From Rhytidiadelphus loreus (lineage: Eukaryota > Streptophyta > Bryopsida > Hypnales > Hylocomiaceae), in contig OX344763.1 in assembly GCA_947034895.1 (NCBI GenBank), positions 58,857,093 through 58,921,092 on the forward strand: a DNA stretch of 64,000 nt. The letters run 5' to 3'. The notes beneath the pieces are model-generated. The model was not told the origin of the DNA, did no database searches, and was given only the letters and a program-made list of their open reading frames with translations. This document shows positions 26,350 through 38,245 of the stretch, piece by piece (positions within the stretch are counted from its first letter, which is position 1; each line of letters starts with the position of its first letter). The position numbers and the translations under genes are program-made.

Positions 26350-28179
26350 CAAAATATTGTAATCTCATGGAATTCATGTACAGAAATCTCGGAAAGAGGT
26401 TGTGCAAGTTGCAAGTGCTCCTAAACTCATGAATTATTCAAAAAAATATATAATTGGTGGTCACGATGAATGACTTTCTAGTACGTCAAAATGCAATATT
26501 CGTGCACGAACCTAGTCCTCTATTTTAAAGTCCACAAAATTGTAATCTCATGAAATTAATTGAATCAAATCTGGGAAAGAAGTTGTGCAAGTTGCAAGTG
26601 CTCCTAAACTCATGAATTAATCAACAAAATATATAATTGGGAGTCACGATGAATGACTTTCTAGTACGTGGAAATGAAATATTCGTGCCCGAACCTAGTC
26701 CTCTATTTTAAAGTCCACAAAATTGTAATCTCATGAAATTAATTGAATCAAATCTGGGAAAGAAGTTGTGCAAGTTGCAAGTGCTCCTAAACTCATGAAT
26801 TAATGAAAAAAATATATAATTGGGAGTCACGATGAATGACTTTCTAGTACGTGAAAATGCAATATTCGTGCACGAACCTAGTCCTCTATTTTAAAGTCCA
26901 CAAAATTGTAATCTCATGAAATTAATTGAATCAAATCTGGGAAAGAAGTTGTGCAAGTTGCAAGTGCTCCTAAACTCATGAATTAATCAAGAAAATATAT
27001 AATTGGGAGTCACGATGAATGACTTTCTAGTACGTGGAAATGAAATATTCGTGCACGAACCTTGCCCTGTATTTTAAAGTCGACAAAATTGTAATCTCAT
27101 GGAATTCATGTACAGAAATCTGGGAAAGAGGTTGTGCAAGTTGCAAGTGCTCCTAAACTCATGAATTAATCAAAAAAATATATAATTGGGAGTCACGATG
27201 AATGACTTTCTAGTACGTGGAAATGAAATATTCGTGCACGAACCTAGCCCTCTATTTTAAAGTCCAAAATATTGTAATCTCATGGAATTCATGTACAGAA
27301 ATCTGGGAAAGAGGTTGTGCAAGTTGCAAGTGCTCCTAAACTCATGAATTAATCAAAAAAATATATAATTGGGACTCACGATGAATGACTTTCTAGTACG
27401 TGGAAATGAAATATTCGTGCACGAACCTAGCCCTCTATTTTAAAGTCCAAAATATTGTAATCTCATGGAATTCATGTACAGAAATCTGGGAAAGAGGTTG
27501 TGCAAGTTGCAAGTGCTCCTAAACTCATGAATTAATCAAAAAAATATATAATTGGTGGTCACGATGAATGACTTTCTAGTACGTGGAAATGAAATATTCG
27601 TGCACGAACCTGGCCCTCTATTTTAAAGTCGACAAAATTGTAATCTCATGAAATTCATTGAAAGAAATCTGGGAAAGAGGTTGTGCAAGTTGCAAGTGCT
27701 CCTAAACTCATGAATTAATCAAAAAAATATATAATTGGGAGTCACGATGAATGACTTTCTAGTACGTGGAAATGAAATATTCGTGCACGAACCTTGCCCT
27801 CTATTTTAAAGTCGACAAAATTGTAATCTCATGGAATTCATGTACAGAAATCTGGGAAAGAGGTTGTGCAAGTTGCAAGTGCTCCTAAACTCATGAATTA
27901 ATCAAAAAAATATATAATTGGGAGTCACGATGAATGACTTTCTAGTACGTGGAAATGAAATATTTGTGCACGAACCTAGCCCTCTATTTTAAAGTCCAAA
28001 ATATTGTAATCTCATGGAATTCATGTACAGAAATCTGGGAAAGAGGTTGTGCAAGTTGCAAGTGCTCCTAAACTCATGAATTAATCAAAAAAATATATAA
28101 TTGGGAGTCACAATGAATGACTTTCTAGTGCGTGGAAATGAAATATTCGTGCACGAACCTAGCCCTCTATTTTAAAGTC
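26350..28179 (+). repeat. Dispersed copy of the block B 10-monomer module (1830 bp)
   Basis: Monomers 145-154 follow the order of the first 10 monomers of the 24-monomer HOR: ATTATTC/GGTGG, AATCAACA with GTGCCCGAAC, AATGAAAA, AATCAAGA with TTGCCCTG, AGCCCTC, GGGACTCACG, GGTGG with GGCCCTC, CATTGAAAG, AGCCCTC, AGTGCGTGG. It has private changes: ATCTCGG near 26388, CGTCAAAATGC near 26485, ATTTGTGCAC near 27963 and GTCACAATG near 28108. The corresponding module is at 3112-4941, 7503-9332 and 11894-13723. Confidence 0.82.
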
Positions 28180-30009
28180 CAAAATATTGTAATCTCATGG
28201 AATTCTTGTACAGAAATCTGGGAAAGAGGTTGTGCAAGTTGCAAGTGCTCCTAAACTCATGAATTAATCAAGAAAATATATAATTGGGAGTCACGATGAA
28301 TGACTTTCTAGTACGTGGAAATGAAATATTCGTGCACGAACCTAGCCCTCTATTTTAAAGTCCAAAATATTGTAATCTCATGGAATTCATGTACAGAAAT
28401 CTGGGAAAGAGGTTGTGCAAGTTGCAAGTGCTCCTAAACTCATGAATTATTCAAAAAAATATATAATTGGTGGTCACGATGAATGACTTTCTAGTACGTG
28501 AAAATGCAATATTCGTGCACGAACCTAGTCCTCTATTTTAAAGTCCACAAAATTGTAATCTCATGAAATTAATTGAGTCAAATCTGGGAAAGAAGTTGTG
28601 CAAGTTGCAAGTGCTCCTAAACTCATGAATTAATGAAAAAAATATATAATTGGGAGTCACGATGAATGACTTTCTAGTACGTAGAAATGAAATATTCGTG
28701 CACGAACCTGGCCCTCTATTTTAATGTGGACAAAATTGTAATCTCATGGAATTCATGTACATAAATCTGGGAAAGAGGTTGTGCAAGTTGCAAGTGCTCC
28801 TAAACTCATGAATTAATCAAGAAAATATATAATTGGGAGTCACGATGAATGACTTTCTAGTACGTGGAAATGAAATATTCGTGCACGAACCTTGCCCTCT
28901 ATTTTAAAGTCGACAAAATTGTAATCTCATGGAATTCATGTACAGAAATCTGGGAAAGAGGTTGTGCAAGTTGCAAGTGCTCCTAAACTCATGAATTAAT
29001 CAAAAAAATATATAATTGGGAGTCACGATGAATGACTTTCTAGTACGTGGAAATGAAATATTCGTGCACGAACCTAGCCCTCTATTTTAATGTGGACAAA
29101 ATTGTAATCTCATGGAATTCATGTACAGAAATCTGGGAAAGAGGTTGTGCAAGTTGCAAGTGCTCCTAAACTCATGAATTAATCAAAAAAATATATAATT
29201 GGTGGTCACGATGAATGACTTTCTAGTACGTGGAAATGAAATATTCGTGCACGAACCTGGCCCTCTATTTTAAAGTCGACAAAATTGTAATCTCATGAAA
29301 TTCATTGAAAGAAATCTGGGAAAGAGGTTGTGCAAGTTGCAAGTGCTCCTAAACTCATGAATTAATCAAAAAAATATATAATTGGGAGTCACGATGAATG
29401 ACTTTCTAGTACGTGGAAATGAAATATTCGTGCACGAACCTTGCCCTCTATTTTAAAGTCGACAAAATTGTAATCTCATGGAATTCATGTACAGAAATCT
29501 GGGAAAGAGGTTGTGCAAGTTGCAAGTGCTCCTAAACTCATGAATTAATCAAAAAAATATATAATTGGGAGTCACGATGAATGACTTTCTAGTACGTGGA
29601 AATGAAATATTCGTGCACGAACCTAGCCCTCTATTTTAAAGTCCAAAATATTGTAATCTCATGGAATTCATGTACAGAAATCTGGGAAAGAGGTTGTGCA
29701 AGTTGCAAGTGCTCCTAAACTCATGAATTAATCAAAAAAATATATAATTGGGAGTCACGATGAATGACTTTCTAGTGCGTGGAAATGAAATATTCGTGCA
29801 CGAACCTAGCCCTCTATTTTAAAGTCCAAAATATTGTAATCTCATGGAATTCTTGTACAGAAATCTGGGAAAGAGGTTGTGCAAGTTGCAAGTGCTCCTA
29901 AACTCATGAATTAATCAAGAAAATATATAATTGGGAGTCACGATGAATGACTTTCTAGTACGTGGAAATGAAATATTCGTGCACGAACCTAGCCCCCTAT
30001 TTTAAAGTC

Positions 30010-30193
30010 CAAAATATTGTAATCTCATGGAATTTATGTACAGAAATCTGGGAAAGAGGTTGTGCAAGTTGCAAGTGCTCCTAAACTCATGAATTATTCA
30101 AAAAAAATATATAATTGGTGGTCACGATGAATGACTTTCTAGTACGTGAAAATGCAATATTCGTGCACGAACCTAGTCCTCTATTTTAAAGTC
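30010..30193 (+). repeat. 184-bp monomer (1-bp gain in the A run), monomer 165
   Basis: ATTCAAAAAAAATATATAATTGG near 30097 has eight A instead of seven; this is the only length gain I found. The monomer shares TAGCCCCC upstream and GAATTTATG with monomer 195 (35501-35683), which lacks the extra A. The gain therefore came after the two were duplicated. Confidence 0.9.
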
Positions 30194-30925
30194 CACAAAA
30201 TTGTAATCTCATGAAATTAATTGAGTCAAATCTGGGAAAGAAGTTGTGCAAGTTGCAAGTGCTCCTAAACTCATGAATTAATGAAAAAAATATATAATTG
30301 GGAGTCACGATGAATGACTTTCTAGTACGTAGAAATGAAATATTCGTGCACGAACCTGGCCCTCTATTATAATGTGGACAAAATTGTAATCTCATGAAAT
30401 TCATGTACATAAATCTGGGAAAGAGGTTGTGCAAGTTGCAAGTGCTCCTAAACTCATGAATTAATCAAGAAAATATATAATTGGGAGTCACGATGAATGA
30501 CTTTCTAGTACGTGGAAATGAAATATTCGTGCACGAACCTTGCCCTGTATTTTAAAGTCGACAAAATTGTAATCTCATGGAATTCATGTACAGAAATCTG
30601 GGAAAGAGGTTGTGCAAGTTGCAAGTGCTCCTAAACTCATGAATTAATCAAAAAAATATATAATTGGGAGTCACGATGAATGACTTTCTAGTACGTGGAA
30701 ATGAAATATTCGTGCACGAACCTAGCCCTCTATTTTAAAGTCCAAAATATTGTAATCTCATGGAATTCATGTACAGAAATCTGGGAAAGAGGTTGTGCAA
30801 GTTGCAAGTGCTCCTAAACTCATGAATTAATCAAAAAAATATATAATTGGGAGTCACGATGAATGACTTTCTAGTACGTGGAAATGAAATATTCGTGCAC
30901 GAACCTAGCCCTCTATTTTAAAGTC
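30010..30925 (+). repeat. Segment shared with 35501-36415 at a distance of 30 monomers
   Basis: Monomers 165-169 and 195-199 share rare changes: CATGGAATTTATG, AATTGAGTCA, CGTAGAAATG and TCTATTATAATGTGG. The last is at 30369 and 35859, exactly 5490 bp (30 x 183) apart. They differ at CATGAAATTCATGTACATA versus CATGGAATTCATGTACAGA in monomers 167 and 197, and at TACGAGG near 36367. Confidence 0.85.
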
Positions 30926-33900
30926 CAAAATATTGTAATCTCATGGAATTCATGTACAGAAATCTGGGAAAGAGGTTGTGCAAGTTGCAAGTGCTCCTAA
31001 ACTCATGAATTAATCAAAAAAATATATAATTGGGACTCACGATGAATGACTTTCTAGTACGTGGAAATGAAATATTCGTGCACGAACCTAGCCCTCTATT
31101 TTAAAGTCCAAAATATTGTAATCTCATGGAATTCATGTACAGAAATCTGGGAAAGAGGTTGTGCAAGTTGCAAGTGCTCCTAAACTCATGAATTAATCAA
31201 AAAAATATATAATTGGTGGTCACGATGAATGACTTTCTAGTACGTGGAAATGAAATATTCGTGCACGAACCTGGCCCTCTATTTTAAAGTCGACAAAATT
31301 GTAATCTCATGAAATTCATTGAAAGAAATCTGGGAAAGAGGTTGTGCAAGTTGCAAGTGCTCCTAAACTCATGAATTAATCAAAAAAATATATAATTGGG
31401 AGTCACGATGAATGACTTTCTAGTACGTGGAAATGAAATATTCGTGCACGAACCTTGCCCTCTATTTTAAAGTCGACAATATTGTAATCTCATGGAATTC
31501 ATGTACAGAAATCTGGGAAAGAGGTTGTGCAAGTTGCAAGTGCTCCTAAACTCATGAATTAATCAAAAAAATATATAATTGGGAGTCACGATGAATGACT
31601 TTCTAGTACGTGGAAATGAAATATTTGTGCACGAACCTAGCCCTCTATTTTAAAGTCCAAAATATTGTAATCTCATGGAATTCATGTACAGAAATCTGGG
31701 AAAGAGGTTGTGCAAGTTGCAAGTGCTCCTAAACTCATGAATTAATCAAAAAAATATATAATTGGGAGTCACAATGAATGACTTTCTAGTGCGTGGAAAT
31801 GAAATATTCGTGCACGAACCTAGCCCTCTATTTTAAAGTCCAAAATATTGTAATCTCATGGAATTCTTGTACAGAAATCTGGGAAAGAGGTTGTGCAAGT
31901 TGCAAGTGCTCCTAAACTCATGAATTAATCAAGAAAATATATAATTGGGAGTCACGATGAATGACTTTCTAGTACGTGGAAATGAAATATTCGTGCACGA
32001 ACCTAGCCCTCTATTTTAAAGTCCAAAATATTGTAATCTCATGGAATTCATGTACAGAAATCTGGGAAAGAGGTTGTGCAAGTTGCAAGTGCTCCTAAAC
32101 TCATGAATTATTCAAAAAAATATATAATTGGTGGTCACGATGAATGACTTTCTAGTACGTGAAAATGCAATATTCGTGCACGAACCTAGTCCTCTATTTT
32201 AAAGTCCACAAAATTGTAATCTCATGAAATTAATTGAGTCAAATCTGGGAAAGAAGTTGTGCAAGTTGCAAGTGCTCCTAAACTCATGAATTAATGAAAA
32301 AAATATATAATTGGGAGTCACGATGAATGACTTTCTAGTACGTAGAAATGAAATATTCGTGCACGAACCTGGCCCTCTATTTTAATGTGGACAAAATTGT
32401 AATCTCATGGAATTCATGTACATAAATCTGGGAAAGAGGTTGTGCAAGTTGCAAGTGCTCCTAAACTCATGAATTAATCAAGAAAATATATAATTGGGAG
32501 TCACGATGAATGACTTTCTAGTACGTGGAAATGAAATATTCGTGCACGAACCTTGCCCTCTATTTTAAAGTCGACAAAATTGTAATCTCATGGAATTCAT
32601 GTACAGAAATCTGGGAAAGAGGTTGTGCAAGTTGCAAGTGCTCCTAAACTCATGAATTAATCAAAAAAATATATAATTGGGAGTCACGATGAATGACTTT
32701 CTAGTACGTGGAAATGAAATATTCGTGCACGAACCTAGCCCTCTATTTTAATGTGGACAAAATTGTAATCTCATGGAATTCATGTACAGAAATCTGGGAA
32801 AGAGGTTGTGCAAGTTGCAAGTGCTCCTAAACTCATGAATTAATCAAAAAAATATATAATTGGTGGTCACGATGAATGACTTTCTAGTACGTGGAAATGA
32901 AATATTCGTGCACGAACCTGGCCCTCTATTTTAAAGTCGACAAAATTGTAATCTCATGAAATTCATTGAAAGAAATCTGGGAAAGAGGTTGTGCAAGTTG
33001 CAAGTGCTCCTAAACTCATGAATTAATCAAAAAAATATATAATTGGGAGTCACGATGAATGACTTTCTAGTACGTGGAAATGAAATATTCGTGCACGAAC
33101 CTTGCCCTCTATTTTAAAGTCGACAAAATTGTAATCTCATGGAATTCATGTACAGAAATCTGGGAAAGAGGTTGTGCAAGTTGCAAGTGCTCCTAAACTC
33201 ATGAATTAATCAAAAAAATATATAATTGGGAGTCACGATGAATGACTTTCTAGTACGTGGAAATGAAATATTCGTGCACGAACCTAGCCCTCTATTTTAA
33301 AGTCCAAAATATTGTAATCTCATGGAATTCATGTACAGAAATCTGGGAAAGAGGTTGTGCAAGTTGCAAGTGCTCCTAAACTCATGAATTAATCAAAAAA
33401 ATATATAATTGGGAGTCACGATGAATGACTTTCTAGTGCGTGGAAATGAAATATTCGTGCACGAACCTAGCCCTCTATTTTAAAGTCCAAAATATTGTAA
33501 TCTCATGGAATTCTTGTACAGAAATCTGGGAAAGAGGTTGTGCAAGTTGCAAGTGCTCCTAAACTCATGAATTAATCAAGAAAATATATAATTGGGAGTC
33601 ACGATGAATGACTTTCTAGTACGTGGAAATGAAATATTCGTGCACGAACCTAGCCCTCTATTTTAAAGTCCAAAATATTGTAATCTCATGGAATTCATGT
33701 ACAGAAATCTGGGAAAGAGGTTGTGCAAGTTGCAAGTGCTCCTAAACTCATGAATTATTCAAAAAAATATATAATTGGTGGTCACGATGAATGACTTTCT
33801 AGTACGTGAAAATGCAATATTCGTGCACGAACCTAGTCCTCTATTTTAAAGTCCACAAAATTGTAATCTCATGAAATTAATTGAGTCAAATCTGGGAAAG

Positions 33901-36900
33901 AAGTTGTGCAAGTTGCAAGTGCTCCTAAACTCATGAATTAATGAAAAAAATATATAATTGGGAGTCACGATGCATGACTTTCTAGTATGTAGAAATGAAA
34001 TATTCGTGCACGAACCTGGCCCTCTATTTTAATGTGGACAAAATTGTAATCTCATGGAATTCATGTACATAAATCTGGGAAAGAGGTTGTGCAAGTTGCA
34101 AGTGCTCCTAAACTCATGAATTAATCAAGAAAATATATAATTGGGAGTCACGATGAATGACTTTCTAGTACGTGGAAATGAAATATTCGTGCACGAACCT
34201 TGCCCTCTATTTTAAAGTCGACAAAATTGTAATCTCATGGAATTCATGTACAGAAATCTGGGAAAGAGGTTGTGCAAGTTGCAAGTGCTCCTAAACTCAT
34301 GAATTAATCAAAAAAATATATAATTGGGAGTCACGATGAATGACTTTCTAGTACGTGGAAATGAAATATTCGTGCACGAACCTAGCCCTCTATTTTAAAG
34401 TCCAAAATATTGTAATCTCATGGAATTCATGTACAGAAATCTGGGAAAGAGGTTGTGCAAGTTGCAAGTGCTCCTAAACTCATGAATTAATCAAAAAAAT
34501 ATATAATTGGGAGTCACGATGAATGACTTTCTAGTACGTGGAAATGAAATATTCGTGCACGAACCTAGCCCTCTATTTTAAAGTCCAAAATATTGTAATC
34601 TCATGGAATTCATGTACAGAAATCTGGGAAAGAGGTTGTGCAAGTTGCAAGTGCTCCTAAACTCATGAATTAATCAAAAAAATATATAATTGGTGGTCAC
34701 GATGAATGACTTTCTAGTACGTGGAAATGAAATATTCGTGCACGAACCTGGCCCTCTATTTTAAAGTCGACAAAATTGTAATCTCATGAAATTCATTGAA
34801 AGAAATCTGGGAAAGAGGTTGTGCAAGTTGCAAGTGCTCCTAAACTCATGAATTAATCAAAAAAATATATAATTGGGAGTCACGATGAATGACTTTCTAG
34901 TACGTGGAAATGAAATATTCGTGCACGAACCTTGCCCTCTATTTTAAAGTCGACAAAATTGTAATCTCATGGAATTCATGTACAGAAATCTGGGAAAGAG
35001 GTTGTGCAAGTTGCAAGTGCTCCTAAACTCATGAATTAATCAAAAAAATATATAATTGGGAGTCACGATGAATGACTTTCTAGTACGTGGAAATGAAATA
35101 TTCGTGCACGAACCTAGCCCTCTATTTTAAAGTCCAAAATATTGTAATCTCATGGAATTCATGTACAGAAATCTGGGAAAGAGGTTGTGCAAGTTGCAAG
35201 TGCTCCTAAACTCATGAATTAATCAAAAAAATATATAATTGGGAGTCACGATGAATGACTTTCTAGTGCGTGGAAATGAAATATTCGTGCACGAACCTAG
35301 CCCTCTATTTTAAAGTCCAAAATATTGTAATCTCATGGAATTCTTGTACAGAAATCTGGGAAAGAGGTTGTGCAAGTTGCAAGTGCTCCTAAACTCATGA
35401 ATTAATCAAGAAAATATATAATTGGGAGTCACGATGAATGACTTTCTAGTACGTGGAAATGAAATATTCGTGCACGAACCTAGCCCCCTATTTTAAAGTC
35501 CAAAATATTGTAATCTCATGGAATTTATGTACAGAAATCTGGGAAAGAGGTTGTGCAAGTTGCAAGTGCTCCTAAACTCATGAATTATTCAAAAAAATAT
35601 ATAATTGGTGGTCACGATGAATGACTTTCTAGTACGTGAAAATGCAATATTCGTGCACGAACCTAGTCCTCTATTTTAAAGTCCACAAAATTGTAATCTC
35701 ATGAAATTAATTGAGTCAAATCTGGGAAAGAAGTTGTGCAAGTTGCAAGTGCTCCTAAACTCATGAATTAATGAAAAAAATATATAATTGGGAGTCACGA
35801 TGAATGACTTTCTAGTACGTAGAAATGAAATATTCGTGCACGAACCTGGCCCTCTATTATAATGTGGACAAAATTGTAATCTCATGGAATTCATGTACAG
35901 AAATCTGGGAAAGAGGTTGTGCAAGTTGCAAGTGCTCCTAAACTCATGAATTAATCAAGAAAATATATAATTGGGAGTCACGATGAATGACTTTCTAGTA
36001 CGTGGAAATGAAATATTCGTGCACGAACCTTGCCCTGTATTTTAAAGTCGACAAAATTGTAATCTCATGGAATTCATGTACAGAAATCTGGGAAAGAGGT
36101 TGTGCAAGTTGCAAGTGCTCCTAAACTCATGAATTAATCAAAAAAATATATAATTGGGAGTCACGATGAATGACTTTCTAGTACGTGGAAATGAAATATT
36201 CGTGCACGAACCTAGCCCTCTATTTTAAAGTCCAAAATATTGTAATCTCATGGAATTCATGTACAGAAATCTGGGAAAGAGGTTGTGCAAGTTGCAAGTG
36301 CTCCTAAACTCATGAATTAATCAAAAAAATATATAATTGGGAGTCACGATGAATGACTTTCTAGTACGAGGAAATGAAATATTCGTGCACGAACCTAGCC
36401 CTCTATTTTAAAGTCCAAAATATTGTAATCTCATGGAATTCATGTACAGAAATCTGGGAAAGAGGTTGTGCAAGTTGCAAGTGCTCCTAAACTCATGAAT
36501 TAATCAAAAAAATATATAATTGGGAGTCACGATGAATGACTTTCTAGTACGTGGAAATGAAATATTCGTGCACGAACCTAGCCCTCTATTTTAAAGTCCA
36601 AAATATTGTAATCTCATGGAATTCATGTACAGAAATCTGGAAAAGAGGTTGTGCAAGTTGCAAGTGCTCCTAAACTCATGAATTAATCAAAAAAATATAT
36701 AATTGGTGGTCACGATGAATGACTTTCTAGTACGTGGAAATGAAATATTCGTGCACGAACCTGGCCCTCTATTTTAAAGTCGACAAAATTGTAATCTCAT
36801 GAAATTCATTGAAAGAAATCTGGGAAAGAGGTTGTGCAAGTTGCAAGTGCTCCTAAACTCATGAATTAATCAAAAAAATATATAATTGGGAGTCACGATG

Positions 36901-37330
36901 AATGACTTTCTAGTACGTGGAAATGAAATATTCGTGCACGAACCTTGCCCTCTATTTTAAAGTCGACAAAATTGTAATCTCATGGAATTCATGTACAGAA
37001 ATCTGGGAAAGAGGTTGTGCAAGTTGCAAGTGCTCCTAAACTCATGAATTAATCAAAAAAATATATAATTGGGAGTCACGATGAATGACTTTCTAGTACG
37101 TGGAAATGAAATATTTGTGCACGAACCTAGCCCTCTATTTTAAAGTCCAAAATATTGTAATCTCATGGAATTCATGTACAGAAATCTGGGAAAGAGGTTG
37201 TGCAAGTTGCAAGTGCTCCTAAACTCATGAATTAATCAAAAAAATATATAATTGGGAGTCACGATGAATGACTTTCTAGTGCGTGGAAATGAAATATTCG
37301 TGCACGAACCTAGCCCTCTATTTTAAAGTC

Positions 37331-38245
37331 CAAAATATTGTAATCTCATGGAATTCATGTACAGAAATCTGGGAAAGAGGTTGTGCAAGTTGCAAGTGCT
37401 CCTAAACTCATGAATTAATCAAGAAAATATATAATTGGGAGTCACGATGAATGACTTTCTAGTACGTGGAAATGAAATATTCGTGCACGAACCTAGCCCT
37501 CTATTTTAAAGTCCAAAATATTGTAATCTCATGGAATTCATGTACAGAAATCTGGGAAAGAGGTTGTGCAAGTTGCAAGTGCTCCTAAACTCATGAATTA
37601 ATCAAAAAAATATATAATTGGGAGTCACGATGAATGACTTTCTAGTACGTGGAAATGAAATATTCGTGCACGAACCTAGCCCTCTATTTTAAAGTCCAAA
37701 ATATTGTAATCTCATGGAATTCATGTACAGAAATCTGGGAAAGAGGTTGTGCAAGTTGCAAGTGCTCCTAAACTCATGAATTAATCAAAAAAATATATAA
37801 TTGGGAGTCACGATGAATGACTTTCTAGTACGTGGAAATGAAATATTCGTGCACGAACCTAGGCCTCTATTTTAAAGTCCAAAATATTGTAATCTCATGG
37901 AATTCATGTACAGAAATCTGGGAAAGAGGTTGTGCAAGTTGCAAGTGCTCCTAAACTCATGAATTAATCAAAAAAACATATAATTGGGAGTCACGATGAA
38001 TGACTTTCTAGTACGTGGAAATGAAATATTCGTGCACGAACCTAGCCCTCTATTTTAAAGTCCAAAATATTGTAATCTCATGGAATTCATGTACAGAAAT
38101 CTGGGAAAGAGGTTGTGCAAGTTGCAAGTGCTCCTAAACTCATGAATTAATCAAAAAAATATATAATTGGGACTCACGATGAATGACTTTCTAGTACGTG
38201 GAAATGAAATATTCGTGCACGAACCTAGCCCTCTATTTTAAAGTC
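37331..38245 (+). repeat. Run of five near-identical monomers inside block D
   Basis: Monomers 205-209 all have the CAAAATATTG start, CATGGAATTCATGTACAG and AGCCCTC-type ends. The few differences are AATCAAGA in the first, AGGCCTC near 37861, AAACATATAATT near 37976, and GGGACTCACG in the last. Such a homogeneous run lengthens the surrounding HOR unit and looks like recent monomer-level duplication. Confidence 0.75.

Larger units (their letters stand above)
13724..27447 (+). repeat. Block C: patchwork of short monomer duplications (monomers 76-150)
   Basis: No single long period holds here. Short local HORs of 3, 4 and 6 monomers follow one another and are listed separately. Two larger related stretches are 17933-18664 and 19946-20677 (monomers 99-102 and 110-113): each has a CATGATGAATG monomer, then a TTTAGAAATTTGGG monomer, then a GTGCATGAACC monomer, then a CATTGAAAG monomer. 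Variants with AATTGAGTCA and GAAGCTAGTCC first appear here (19580-19945 and 21775-22140), and AATTGAGTCA later becomes standard in block D. The block ends inside a dispersed copy of the block B module (26350-28179). Confidence 0.75.

Noticed and set aside
30186..30434. 82-codon minus-strand ORF
   Set aside because: It lies wholly inside the satellite and spans more than one monomer. It is open only because one T-to-A change (30369) turns the usual TAA of this frame into TAT. Its peptide repeats the translated satellite twice and shows no signal of a real gene.
35676..35924. Second 82-codon minus-strand ORF, nearly identical to the first
   Set aside because: It is the same accidental reading frame, 30 monomers away, opened by the same substitution at 35859. 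The two differ at two residues because of ordinary monomer variants (CATGTACATA versus CATGTACAGA, and CATGAAATT versus CATGGAATT).
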